This document shows positions 46,095-54,869 of a stretch of 64,000 nucleotides of DNA, in pieces. Under the pieces are notes generated by a model, which was given only the letters and a program-made list of their open reading frames with translations, had not been told where the DNA came from and did no database searches. How positions within the stretch are numbered: position 1 is the first letter of the stretch; every line of letters starts with the position of its first letter. The position numbers and the translations under genes were made by a program. This DNA is from Microbacterium arborescens (GTDB taxonomy: Bacteria > Actinomycetota > Actinomycetes > Actinomycetales > Microbacteriaceae), in assembly GCF_030369635.1 (NCBI RefSeq), contig NZ_CP128474.1, forward strand, positions 3,286,001-3,350,000, read 5' to 3'.

Positions 46095-47260
46095 GCGTCG
46101 GCCCCCACCGACAGCAACGACGACAGCGACTCCGCACGGGCGGCGGCACGCTCGGCATCAGCGCGGGCGACATCGCGCACGACCTCCACCATCGTCGTCA
46201 CGACGCCGTCGAGATCGAGGCGGCTCGCGGTCACGACCTCGCTCAGCCACTCCTCGGGAACGGCGGCGCTGCCGTGCAGCCCGCCGCAGATCGCACCCGC
46301 CATCGTGGCGATCGAGTCGGCGTCACGGCCGTAGTTGACGGCATCCAGCACGGCGGCACGCAGGTCGCCGTCGTGAGCGACGACGAAGCCGAGCGCGACG
46401 GGAAGCTCTTCGATGGCCTTCGTCCGCGAGGGAAGACGCGCATCCATCGCCGGCGACCGGTACGCCTCGCCCACCGTGTCGAAAGGCCTGACCGCCTCGC
46501 GGACGACGCGACCGAGCTCGCGCGGGTCGTCCGATCCGCCGGCGGCACGGAAGGCGTCGACGGCATCGAACACGGCACGGATGGCGGCGGCGGTGCCGTC
46601 ATGTGCGATGTCCAGGACCGCGTTTCGAACGTCGTCGACCGTCGCTCCGGGAGTGGCGGATGCCGCGACCGCGGCGGCGAACACACCGGCCGCTTCGCGA
46701 CCGTACGACCACTGGTGGGCGCCGGCGATATCGATCGCTTCAGCGTAGGCGCCGCGCGGATCGCCGATGTGCACGAGGCCGACGGGGGCCATGTACATCG
46801 TCGCGCCGCAGTTCACGACGTTGCCGACGCCCGCCTCACGGGGGTCGGCGTGGCCGTAGTGCAGCTTCATGACGAGCCACTTCTCGGCGAGGAACACGCG
46901 CTGCAGGATGAGCGCTTCGTCTTCGAGCTCGGGGATCCAGCGGCGCTCGCCCATCATGAGGGGCACGAGATCGCTCGCGATGTCGTACGCGTCGAGGTGC
47001 CGGCGCTGCTTGGCGTACACCTCGATGAGGGCGTGGGTCATGAGGGTGTCGTCTGTGACGTGCCCATCGCCCTTGTGGTACGGCGCGATGGGGCGAGCCG
47101 TGCGCCAGTCGGGCAGAAAGGGACCGACGATCCCCTCGACACGTCCACCGTGCCGCTCTTCGATCTGCTCGGGGGTCCAGCCCTCCGTCGCACCGCCGAG
47201 CGCATCGCCCACGGCGGCTCCCGCCAGTACTGCTGCCACCCGATCGTGCAACACGTCCAT
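46091..47260 (-). CDS. ADP-ribosylglycohydrolase-family protein
   Basis: 389 residues. The fold's start reads AAVLAGAAVGDALGGATEGW; the metal ligands are in Thr69-Asp70-Asp71-Thr72 and in GRDADSIATM (Asp313, Asp315). The length exceeds that of DraG (about 300 residues). GAGAGGGA precedes the ATG at 47260. Genes of this family also neighbour a PfkB kinase in Escherichia coli (yegU-yegV), where a ribosidic substrate is suspected. Cytoplasmic; probably cleaves the imported compound. Confidence 0.9.
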   Translation of the reverse strand: MDVLHDRVAAVLAGAAVGDALGGATEGWTPEQIEERHGGRVEGIVGPFLPDWRTARPIAPYHKGDGHVTDDTLMTHALIEVYAKQRRHLDAYDIASDLVPLMMGERRWIPELEDEALILQRVFLAEKWLVMKLHYGHADPREAGVGNVVNCGATMYMAPVGLVHIGDPRGAYAEAIDIAGAHQWSYGREAAGVFAAAVAASATPGATVDDVRNAVLDIAHDGTAAAIRAVFDAVDAFRAAGGSDDPRELGRVVREAVRPFDTVGEAYRSPAMDARLPSRTKAIEELPVALGFVVAHDGDLRAAVLDAVNYGRDADSIATMAGAICGGLHGSAAVPEEWLSEVVTASRLDLDGVVTTMVEVVRDVARADAERAAARAESLSSLLSVGADA

Positions 47261-47289
47261 TACGTCCCTCTCTTCGTTCGAGCGTGTGG

Positions 47290-47320
47290 GCGGGGGCGGA
47301 TCGGATCGACCCGCCCCCGC
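47290..47320 (-). promoter_or_regulatory. Intra-operon hairpin after the binding-protein gene
   Basis: GCGGGGGCGG and CCGCCCCCGC make a perfect 10-bp stem with an 11-base loop, 7 bp past the stop of the substrate-binding protein. Such hairpins commonly protect the upstream mRNA and reduce read-through, giving more binding protein than downstream enzymes. Confidence 0.65.
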
Positions 47321-47326
47321 GAGTCG

Positions 47327-48616
47327 TCAACCGGCGACGTCGGCCCAGCCGTCGCTGAGCTGCGCGGCGAGCTGGTCGCGGTCGATCTGGTTCGCCAGGT
47401 ACTGCTGGAACGCCGGCGTCGCGATCGTGTCCTTCCACTCGGTGTACTTCGACACCTTCAGGAACGGCGGGCCGACCAGGCCCTCACCCGACGCGAGCAC
47501 CTGCTTCCAGGCGGCGTCGTCACCGGCGAGCTCGGCGACCTGCGTGCGTGCGGCACCCGACGAGGGGATGAGCGCGTCGGCGTAGGCGATCTTCGCGAGG
47601 TTCTCGCCGTCCATGAAGAAGTTCAGGAACTGCGCCGACTCCTCCACGTGCTCCGAGTCGATGTTCACCGAGTAGGTCTGCGGGTTCGCGGCCTGGACGG
47701 CGCCGGCCGATCCCTCGAGCGGCGGAAGCGCGACCCAGTTGAGACCCTCGGGAGCATCCGCGGCGATGTTCGTCGCCTGGAACGAGCCCTGCACGGTCAG
47801 CGCGACCTTGCCGCCGTAGAACGACGGAAGCACGTCCGATCCCGACTGGGTGAGCGAGGTCGGGTCGATCGATCGGTCGGTGTAGGCCATCTCGTGGATG
47901 CGCTCGGGAACGGCGAGCTCGTCGTCGCCGACCTGGATCGTTACGTCGTCGCCCTCGCCGTCGAAGTAGCCGCCGTCGAAGCCCATCGACAGGCTCATCA
48001 TCGTGGCGGTCGGAGAACCGAGACCCCAGCCCAGGCCGTAGTGGTCGGCCGTGGTCGTCGCTCGCGCGATCTCCTGGAGCTGATCCCACGTCATCGTGTC
48101 GCCCGTCGGCACCTCGACACCGGCCTCGGCCAGCAGATCGGCGTTCGCGAACGCCATATACGACTGCAGGGTCGAGGGGTAGGCGACGATCTGACCGTCG
48201 TGGGTCACCGACTCCCAGATGCCGTCGGAGATGTCCGACTTCAGCTCGGGATCGATGAGGTCGGTCAGGTCGGCGAGGTAGCCGTCGGCCGCGAACGACA
48301 CGATCGAGCTCGCCTCGAAGTGGATGATGTCGGGCGCGGTGCCGCCCGAGAACTGGGTGATCAGCTTGTCGTAGGTGCCGTCCCAGCCGGCCTGGATGAT
48401 CTTGACCTGGACGTCGTCGTGCTCGGCGTTCCAGGCGTCGACGATCTCGCTGATGGCCGCCTGGGTCGCGGGCTGGTCCGAGAGCGACTGGAACTGGAGG
48501 GTGACGACGTCGCCGTCTCCCCCGCTGTTGTTCGCGCTGCCCTGCTGGCATCCTGCGAGCGCGACGGCTGCGATGCCCACGAATGCGACGGCGCCGATGC
48601 CGCGGATTCTTCTCAT
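47327..48616 (-). CDS. Sugar ABC transporter substrate-binding lipoprotein
   Basis: 429 residues. Signal peptide with lipobox ALAGC, lipidated at Cys23. Family-1 binding-protein features: DAWNAEHDDVQVKIIQAGW, FSGGTAPDIIHFEA, MTWDQLQEIA. The ATG at 48616 has AAAGG upstream and directly begins the Arg-rich signal-peptide start; the 20-codon extension is not needed. Delivers the unknown substrate of the ten-gene operon. Confidence 0.94.
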   Translation of the reverse strand: MRRIRGIGAVAFVGIAAVALAGCQQGSANNSGGDGDVVTLQFQSLSDQPATQAAISEIVDAWNAEHDDVQVKIIQAGWDGTYDKLITQFSGGTAPDIIHFEASSIVSFAADGYLADLTDLIDPELKSDISDGIWESVTHDGQIVAYPSTLQSYMAFANADLLAEAGVEVPTGDTMTWDQLQEIARATTTADHYGLGWGLGSPTATMMSLSMGFDGGYFDGEGDDVTIQVGDDELAVPERIHEMAYTDRSIDPTSLTQSGSDVLPSFYGGKVALTVQGSFQATNIAADAPEGLNWVALPPLEGSAGAVQAANPQTYSVNIDSEHVEESAQFLNFFMDGENLAKIAYADALIPSSGAARTQVAELAGDDAAWKQVLASGEGLVGPPFLKVSKYTEWKDTIATPAFQQYLANQIDRDQLAAQLSDGWADVAG

Positions 48617-48659
48617 GGTGTGGCCTTTCTGGTTTTCGGGTTTCGTCGTCACGGGGAGG

Positions 48660-49499
48660 TCAGCCCTTGACGGCACCGGCGAGCATGCCGCCGGTGAGCT
48701 TCTTCTGCAGGATCCCGAAGATGATGAGCGACGGGATCGTGGCGAGGATGGCGCCGGCGGCCAGCGGCCCCAGCTGGGTCTGCCCTTCGGCCCCGAGGAA
48801 CGAGCGCAGCGCGATCGGCAGCGTGTACAGCTCCGGGCTCTGGATGAGCACGAGCGCGAGGAAGAACTCGTTCCAGGCCGAGACGAAGGTGAACATCGCC
48901 GTCGCGACCAGGCCCGGCACCAGCAGCGGCAGGATCACGGTGCGGAGGATGGTGAAGCGGCCGGCGCCGTCCATCTCGGCCGCTTCTTCGAGCTCCGGCG
49001 GGATCGCCGCGACGTATCCCTGCAGCATCCAGAGCGTGAACGGCATCGTGAAGGTGACGTAGACGAGGATGAGGCCGAAAAGGGTGTCGTTCAGCTGCAG
49101 GCTCCGCAGCACGAGGAACAGCGGGATGATGATGAGGATCGTCGGGAACACCTGGCTGACGAGGATCCAGACCGTGCCGGCCGCTCGCAGCCGCCCCTTC
49201 AGCCGGGCGAGCGCGTAGGCCATGGGCATCGACAGGAGCACCGCGACGATCATCGTGACGATCGAGACGAGTACCGAGTTGCCGGCCGCGGTGATCAGGT
49301 TCTGTCGCTCGAGCGCGGCGATGTAGTTGCCGAAGTCCCACTGCTGCGGGATGAGGTTCACCGCGAGCGAGTTCAGCTCACGCGTCGACTTGAACGACGC
49401 CGACAGCAGCCACAGCAGCGGAAAGCCGAGGAAGATCAGGTATCCCGCGAGGGCCAGGTACATCAGGACGGTCGCGTACAGGGGGCGCTTGGTGGTCAC
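48660..49499 (-). CDS. Carbohydrate ABC transporter permease (MalG type)
   Basis: 279 residues, six helices, EAA loop IPPELEEAAEMDGAGRFTIL and tail MLAGAVKG. The GTG at 49497-49499 overlaps the partner permease's stop (GTGA); the longer frame to 50600 belongs to no protein. No ATPase gene accompanies it, as with the other two importers of this window. Confidence 0.94.
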   Translation of the reverse strand: MTTKRPLYATVLMYLALAGYLIFLGFPLLWLLSASFKSTRELNSLAVNLIPQQWDFGNYIAALERQNLITAAGNSVLVSIVTMIVAVLLSMPMAYALARLKGRLRAAGTVWILVSQVFPTILIIIPLFLVLRSLQLNDTLFGLILVYVTFTMPFTLWMLQGYVAAIPPELEEAAEMDGAGRFTILRTVILPLLVPGLVATAMFTFVSAWNEFFLALVLIQSPELYTLPIALRSFLGAEGQTQLGPLAAGAILATIPSLIIFGILQKKLTGGMLAGAVKG

Positions 49500-50440
49500 T
49501 TTCCTGCCCCCTTGTTCTGACGGAACTGATTGATCAGGTACAGCGAGAGGATCACCAGGATCGCGACGACGAGGACGTTGCCCATCGCCGAGGCATATCC
49601 GATCTCGCGGTTGCGGAACGCCTCGAGGTAGGTGAACAGCGGCGGGATCATGGTGCGGCCGCCCGGGCCACCCTCGGTCAGCACGTAGATGAGGCCGAAC
49701 GAGTTGAACTGCCAGATGAAGTCGAGCGCCGTGACCGCGATGATGACGGGCCGCAAGGCGGGCAGTGTGACGTGCCAGAACCGGCGCCCGGCTCCGGCGC
49801 CGTCGACGGCGGCGGCCTCGTGCTGCTCTGGTGCGATCGACTGCATGCCGGCCAACAGCAGCACGGTCGTCTGCGGGATGCCGGCCCAGACGCCGACGAC
49901 GATGACGGCGGGCAGGGCGGTCGAGAAGTCGCCCAGCCAGTTGACGCCCGGGATGCCGAGCCAGCCGAGAACGCCGTTGAGCGGGCCCGAGTTGGGGTTG
50001 TAGATCATGCGCCAGACGATCGCGATGACCACAGGCGGCATCGCCCACGGGATCAGCGCGAGCACGCGCGTCAGGCCTTTGAGTCGCAGGTTGCTGTTGA
50101 GCAGCAGAGCGAGCCCCATCGCACTCACCAGGGTGAGGAAGGCGACCGACCCGGCCCACACGATGCCGATGCCGAACGACTGCCAGAATCGACGGTCTCC
50201 GGCGAGCTCGATGAAGTTGTCGAGCCCGATGAACGAGACCTCGGCGTTTCGCGCGAGGGTGGCGTCGGTGAACCCGAGGAGCACTCCGCTGACGAGCGGG
50301 ATGACCGAGAAGATGATGATCGGCAGCAGGGCGGGGGCGACGAGCGCGATCGCCTCTTTGCGCTGGGCGCGGGCGCGCGGTCCGATCTGCCGGACGCGGG
50401 GCGGGCGCGAGGACGTCTTCGTCTCTGCGAGCGTGGTCAT
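49496..50440 (-). CDS. Carbohydrate ABC transporter permease (MalF/UgpA type)
   Basis: 314 residues. Basic N-terminal tail, six helices, EAA loop IAPEQHEAAAVDGAGAGRRF. The start overlaps the LacI gene's stop as ATGA, so regulator and transporter are co-translated, an arrangement that gives direct feedback. Confidence 0.95.
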   Translation of the reverse strand: MTTLAETKTSSRPPRVRQIGPRARAQRKEAIALVAPALLPIIIFSVIPLVSGVLLGFTDATLARNAEVSFIGLDNFIELAGDRRFWQSFGIGIVWAGSVAFLTLVSAMGLALLLNSNLRLKGLTRVLALIPWAMPPVVIAIVWRMIYNPNSGPLNGVLGWLGIPGVNWLGDFSTALPAVIVVGVWAGIPQTTVLLLAGMQSIAPEQHEAAAVDGAGAGRRFWHVTLPALRPVIIAVTALDFIWQFNSFGLIYVLTEGGPGGRTMIPPLFTYLEAFRNREIGYASAMGNVLVVAILVILSLYLINQFRQNKGAGK

Positions 50441-51486
50441 CCGTGTGCCTTCTCTTCATCGATGGGCTCGGGGCGGCGGAGCGCCGCGGGGACGGATGCC
50501 GACGTCGATCCGCGCACGACGAGCGCGGGCGGAACCGTGACGGTGCGGGCCGGCCGGGTGTCGTCGGCGATCCGTGCGAGAAGCATCTCGGCGGCGGCAC
50601 GGCCGCGCTCCTTGGCGCCGAGGTCGACGCTCGTGAGCCCGGGGCGGACGACCTCGGCGAGCTCGGTGTTGTCGAGGCCGGTGACGGCGAGGTCGACGGG
50701 AACGCGCAGGCCGAGGTCCTCGGCGGCGCGGAGGACCCCGACGCCGATCAGGTCGTTCGCCGCGACCACGGCCGTCGGACGGTCGGGCCGGTCGAGAAGC
50801 GGCAGCGCCGCGTCGTAGCCGGCTGCGATCGTGAAGTCGGCGGCGTCGACGTGCCGCGTCCGCAGGTCGTCGTACTGGCCCACCGCCGCGATGAAACCGT
50901 CGCGGCGCATGACGCCGGGGGTGGTGTCGGTCGGGCCGTTGACGAACGCGATGTCACGGCGACCCTCGTCGACGAGGTGGTCGACGACGAGGCGCATCGC
51001 GGTCGGCGAGTCGGCACGCACGGTGTCGAACTCGGCCGATGCCGGCAGCCGTCCGAGGACGACGAACGGGATCGGCGCCGCGGCGAGCGCCGTGAGCAGC
51101 TCATCGGTGACGCGCAGCGGCGACAGGATGAGCCCGTCGACGTATCCGCGACCGAGGTCGCGGACGACATCCACAGAAGATGACGATGTGCCGGTCGATG
51201 ACAGCAGCAGGCGGTAGCCGGATGCCGAGACCACCTGCTCGACCGCTGCCATCATCTCCACGTAGACCGGGTTGCCGATGTCGGCGACGGCGAAGCCCAG
51301 CTGCAGCGTGCGACCCCGCTTGAGCGATTGCGCCGTGGCGTCGGCCACGTAGCCGAGCTCGCGTGCCGCGTCGCGCACCTTTGCCGCGGTCTCCGGACTC
51401 GCGACGAGCCCGTTCAGCGCACGCGACGCGCTCGCGACGGAGACGCCGGCGCGGGCGGCGACCTGCGTGATCGTGACGCGGACCAT
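50437..51486 (-). CDS. LacI-family transcriptional regulator, first gene of the ten-gene operon
   Basis: 349 residues. HTH TITQVAARAGVSVASASRAL (about residues 5-24), hinge ATAQSLKRG, ligand domain with LQLGFAVADIGNPVYVEMM. The ATG at 51486 follows AAGGAGAG; an upstream in-frame ATG overlaps the operators and is rejected. Two cre-like operators lie 18-58 bp upstream, so it probably represses itself and everything behind it. Confidence 0.95.
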   Translation of the reverse strand: MVRVTITQVAARAGVSVASASRALNGLVASPETAAKVRDAARELGYVADATAQSLKRGRTLQLGFAVADIGNPVYVEMMAAVEQVVSASGYRLLLSSTGTSSSSVDVVRDLGRGYVDGLILSPLRVTDELLTALAAAPIPFVVLGRLPASAEFDTVRADSPTAMRLVVDHLVDEGRRDIAFVNGPTDTTPGVMRRDGFIAAVGQYDDLRTRHVDAADFTIAAGYDAALPLLDRPDRPTAVVAANDLIGVGVLRAAEDLGLRVPVDLAVTGLDNTELAEVVRPGLTSVDLGAKERGRAAAEMLLARIADDTRPARTVTVPPALVVRGSTSASVPAALRRPEPIDEEKAHG

Positions 51487-51503
51487 GGCTCTCCTTCGAG
51501 CGA

Positions 51504-51544
51504 TTGTAAACGTTTCCAACGCTGGACGTTGTAAACGTTCTCAC
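51504..51544. promoter_or_regulatory. Tandem LacI-type operators
   Basis: TTGTAAACGTTTCCAA (51504-51519) and TTGTAAACGTTCTCAC (51529-51544) carry the AACG-TT centre typical of LacI/GalR sites; centres are 25 bp apart. The AT-rich sequence stands out from the surroundings and overlaps the expected promoter of the ten-gene operon. Confidence 0.82.
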
Positions 51545-51600
51545 CCCCACCCGCCCCCTGTCAACCCCCGGTCTCCGCCTGCCCCTCTTTCTCGCCGCCG

Positions 51601-51658
51601 CGAGAGCGCACATCCGCACGGTCGCCGGGGGTCCGCACCGTGCGGATGCGCACCCTCG
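51601..51658. repeat. 58-bp palindromic repeat, copy B
   Basis: 22-nt arms, 14-nt loop; left arm has GCGCACATCCGCACGGT, right arm ACCGTGCGGATGCGC. It lies between the TMEM175-like gene's end and the operators of the ten-gene operon, both on the minus strand. Confidence 0.85.
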
Positions 51659-51685
51659 CGTCCGGTGGCGACCGGAAGGGCGGGG

Positions 51686-52318
51686 TCAGCGCAGCATCCG
51701 GGCCATCAGCTTCTGCGCCGTGCCGGTGAGGAACATGACGAACAGTCCGAGGTAGCCGACCGCCGGGAAGACGAGCGCGATCGCCAGCGCCACCAGGAAC
51801 AGCACGATCATCGACAGATCGATCGACATCCCGAGCCGCAGGTCGTCCCGGGATGCACGGTGCAGATCGGGATGCCGTGCCAGGTAGACCCGCGTGACGA
51901 GCAGCATCCCGCTCGTGGTGACGAGTGTGCCGATGTAGAGCACCTTCTGGAGCGCATCGTCGGCTACCTGACCCGTGAGGGCGGTGACGACCGGCATCCA
52001 CACGATCGTGAGCATCCATGCCACCGTGATCCACATCAGCGCCGGTGTGATGCGCTGCACCGACACGAAGAGCCGGTGGTGCAGCATCCAGAACATCGCG
52101 ATGAGCACGAAGCTGATGAGGAAGCTCTGCAGCTGGTCGCGCTGATCGATGAGCCATTCCCACGTCGTGTGGTCGCGCCCCGCGCTCTCGCCGACGCTCT
52201 CCATGAGCGGCAGGACCAGCAGCGTCATCGCGATGGCGACGACCGCGTCGACGAACGCCTTCGTGCGCTCGGCGCTGAGACCCCGGATGCCGGGCTCCGG
52301 TGCGACGTCCTCGCTCAT
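51686..52318 (-). CDS. TMEM175-family (DUF1211) potassium-channel-like membrane protein
   Basis: 210 residues with about six helices. The family's first-helix signature appears as RTKAFVDAVVAIAMTLLVL (about 18-36), with Val in place of the usual Ser of FSD. Bacterial homologs form tetrameric K+ channels. TAGCAT lies 7 bp before the ATG with no ribosome-binding site, suggesting leaderless mRNA. Confidence 0.88.
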   Translation of the reverse strand: MSEDVAPEPGIRGLSAERTKAFVDAVVAIAMTLLVLPLMESVGESAGRDHTTWEWLIDQRDQLQSFLISFVLIAMFWMLHHRLFVSVQRITPALMWITVAWMLTIVWMPVVTALTGQVADDALQKVLYIGTLVTTSGMLLVTRVYLARHPDLHRASRDDLRLGMSIDLSMIVLFLVALAIALVFPAVGYLGLFVMFLTGTAQKLMARMLR

Positions 52319-52394
52319 GCCGAGGATGCTAGCGCGGCGGAGACCTGTGGCTCAGATTGCCGCGGGCGGCTCGATCGCGCCCCCGACACTGTCG

Positions 52395-54203
52395 TCAGAC
52401 GCGGACCGGCATCAGCTGCGCGACGAGCTCCTCGGCGTGGGTCAGCTGCGGGTGGTGTCCGGCGTGCGCGATCTCGATCAGCTCGACATTCGGCGATGAT
52501 CCGAATCGGTCGATCATGGCCGACGCCAGCGGGTCGTCGCTGCCGGTGATGATCCGCACGGGTCCCTCGAAGCGTGCGAGCGCCTCGACCAGTTCAGCGC
52601 GCCACTTCGGTGACCGCGCACGCCCGAGATGTTCGGCGACCGAAGCAGCGGAACGGCGCCGGAGATCCGCCGCGCTGGAGACGAGCTTCGCGGCGCTGAC
52701 CGTCGATCCCGTCAGCTGGCGCGAAAGCCGAGTCGGCGTCACGCGTTTCAGGTACGCACGTACCAACCATTTCGGGAGGGATGCGGCTCCCCTCGCCTCC
52801 TGCAGGAAGAACGGCGCCACCAGCGTGAGCGATGCCACGCCAGCACGGGAACGGTCCGCTGCGATGACCGCGGCAGCCGCGCCCATGGAGTGACCGACGA
52901 TGTGGGTGTCCGGGCCAGCCATAACTGCGGGGAGCCATTGCTCCCATTCGTCGATCCCCGAGCCGCCGCTGAGGCCCAGCCCCGGGAGATCGACCGCGCG
53001 AGCTCCGATCGCGCGCGCGACCTCGGCCCATGTGTCGGCGTTGAGGGGGAGGCCGGGGAAGATCACCCGCCGGGAGTCCGACGCGCCGAGCTCGAACGTT
53101 CGCGTGCGGTCGTAGACGGTGAACCGTCGCTCGTCGGAAACCGCCTGGCCGAAGCGGCCCGCGGCGAGATGGTCCGCCCACCGTTCGAGAGACACCCGGA
53201 CGTCAGGCATCCGGATACCGTGCCGCTTCGCGAGCTCCTGCGCCGACGCTGTCGGGTAGCGGTCGGAGGACAGGAAGGTCAGCGTCTCGGGATCGACGCC
53301 GCTGATGCTGCGCGGGATCTTCTTGATGACCGACGTCGGAACGCGCAGTCGCGGGATACGCGCACCGAGATGGCGACCCACCCCGGTCAGCAGGTCGGCG
53401 AGGGGCGGCGTGTCGTCGTCGAGCACCCAGTAGGCCTGCCCGCTCGCCGCCGGGTCCACAGCCGCGGCAGCCATGAACGCGGCCAGAAAGTCGACGGTCA
53501 CGACCGGGAGGAAGGTCGCCTCGTCGCCGGGAAGCGCGGCCGACGTGCCGTCCCAGAGCTGCCCGATCGTCGTCGCGAGGCCGATCAGCTGGTCCGACTC
53601 CCCCGTCGCGCTGTCGCCGATCACGCTGGAGGGGTTCACGATCGTCCAGGAGATGCCGCGATCGTTCGCCCGAGCCTGGAAGATCGCGTCTGATTCGACC
53701 TTCGAGGCCTCGTACGCGCCGAGTTCTCGATAGAGGGCGGTGCGGTGGTCGTCGCTCCACGGCACCGACGACGGGTTTTGCCCCCCGACGCGGTAACCCG
53801 AGATGTGCACGATTCGGCGGAGAGCAGAGATCTCGGCACCGAGGTCGACCACCTTCTCGACGATGCCGACGTTCGCTCGTCGCGCCTCATCCGCGCTCAT
53901 CCCGAAGCGATACGACCCGGCGCAGTTGTGGATCTCGGTCACGCCCGCGAGTGCCGACGTGCCGGCCGCGACGATCTGGTCCGAGTCGGAGTCGACGATC
54001 GCCGTGCGGATGCCGCTCGTCACACCTCTCGCAGTGAGCCACTGCTCGACCCGGGCCGCTGATCCGGCGCTCCGCACGCCTGCGGTGACCGTCGCCCCCG
54101 CTGCCGCCAGAGTGGCGACGAGGTGTCTTCCGATCAATCCGGATGCCCCGAGAACGAGCGCATGACGGGGAGACGGCATGAGGGTCGATCCCGTGGCCGT
54201 CAC
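52395..54203 (-). CDS. Fusion of an NAD-dependent epimerase/reductase and an alpha/beta-hydrolase
   Basis: 602 residues. Residues 15-about 360 are an extended SDR: ALVLGASGLIGRHLVATL, HISGYRVGG, and YEASKVESD in the catalytic YxxxK position. Residues about 370-602 are an alpha/beta-hydrolase with nucleophile Ser in VGHSMGAAAA and a late His in HAGHHPQLTH. The hydrolase half has FPGLPLNADTW and DLPGLGLSGG. The GTG at 54203 overlaps the TetR gene's stop (GTGA). The fusion suggests sequential reduction and ester hydrolysis of one compound; substrate unknown. Confidence 0.85.
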   Translation of the reverse strand: MTATGSTLMPSPRHALVLGASGLIGRHLVATLAAAGATVTAGVRSAGSAARVEQWLTARGVTSGIRTAIVDSDSDQIVAAGTSALAGVTEIHNCAGSYRFGMSADEARRANVGIVEKVVDLGAEISALRRIVHISGYRVGGQNPSSVPWSDDHRTALYRELGAYEASKVESDAIFQARANDRGISWTIVNPSSVIGDSATGESDQLIGLATTIGQLWDGTSAALPGDEATFLPVVTVDFLAAFMAAAAVDPAASGQAYWVLDDDTPPLADLLTGVGRHLGARIPRLRVPTSVIKKIPRSISGVDPETLTFLSSDRYPTASAQELAKRHGIRMPDVRVSLERWADHLAAGRFGQAVSDERRFTVYDRTRTFELGASDSRRVIFPGLPLNADTWAEVARAIGARAVDLPGLGLSGGSGIDEWEQWLPAVMAGPDTHIVGHSMGAAAAVIAADRSRAGVASLTLVAPFFLQEARGAASLPKWLVRAYLKRVTPTRLSRQLTGSTVSAAKLVSSAADLRRRSAASVAEHLGRARSPKWRAELVEALARFEGPVRIITGSDDPLASAMIDRFGSSPNVELIEIAHAGHHPQLTHAEELVAQLMPVRV

Positions 54204-54799
54204 CGGCCGACCGCCGTCGACTGAAGGCGCTGATCGATGAGTTCGCTCACGACGTCAGCGGCAGCAGCGAGGGGCTCAGCGCTCCGCAGAGCGCGCGCGA
54301 CGATGACGGCTCCCTCGATGGTCGACACGATGACGGTCGCGAGCGAGCGAGCCCCGGCGGGTTCGAGTCCGCCATCCTCGAGAAGGCGAGCAACGGGAGT
54401 GATCCAGGCCTCGAAGGCGGTCGCGCACGCGTCCCGCAGCCGGTCGCTGTTGGCGCCCATCTCCAGGGTGACGACGGATACCGAGCACCCGAGCTGGAAG
54501 TCGCTCTCCACGACGATCGACGTCAGAGCTTCGATGGCGGATCGCGCGGCCCCTGCGGGGCCACCGGCTGTCGCCGCAGCTTCCGCGATAAGAGTTTCGA
54601 ACTGCGCCGTAGCGAGGTCGACCGCTGCTGCCCCGAGTGCTTCCTTCCCCTCCGGGAAGTGGAAGTAGACCGATCCACGGGGTGCGCCCGCATGGTCGAT
54701 CACAGCGTTCAGACCGGTTCCGCTGTAACCGTTCATCTGAATGAGCTCGAGCATCGAAGCCGCGAGCCGGGCCTTGGTGAGGTCTCCTTTGGATGGCAT
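54200..54799 (-). CDS. TetR-family transcriptional regulator
   Basis: 199 residues. N-terminal HTH: MLELIQMNGYSGTGLNAVI and GAPRGSVYFHFPEGKEAL; the C-terminal ligand domain carries one Cys (QLGCSVSVV). TATAGT lies exactly 6 bp before the ATG, so transcription probably starts at the start codon. An almost perfect TAGACCGATCTA palindrome overlaps this -10, fitting autorepression. It controls at least the coupled fusion gene. Confidence 0.92.
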   Translation of the reverse strand: MPSKGDLTKARLAASMLELIQMNGYSGTGLNAVIDHAGAPRGSVYFHFPEGKEALGAAAVDLATAQFETLIAEAAATAGGPAGAARSAIEALTSIVVESDFQLGCSVSVVTLEMGANSDRLRDACATAFEAWITPVARLLEDGGLEPAGARSLATVIVSTIEGAVIVARALRSAEPLAAAADVVSELIDQRLQSTAVGR

Positions 54800-54805
54800 A
54801 CATCG

Positions 54806-54821
54806 ACTATAGACCGATCTA
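54806..54821 (-). promoter_or_regulatory. TetR-gene -10 element and overlapping operator
   Basis: The minus-strand -10 TATAGT occupies 54806-54811 and the palindrome TAGACCGATCTA (10 of 12 symmetric) 54810-54821. A repressor bound there would block RNA polymerase directly. Confidence 0.65.
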
Positions 54822-54869
54822 CATATTCGCGCACCCCGTCCACCAGCCTGAGAAGCGGTCGCGCCGTAC

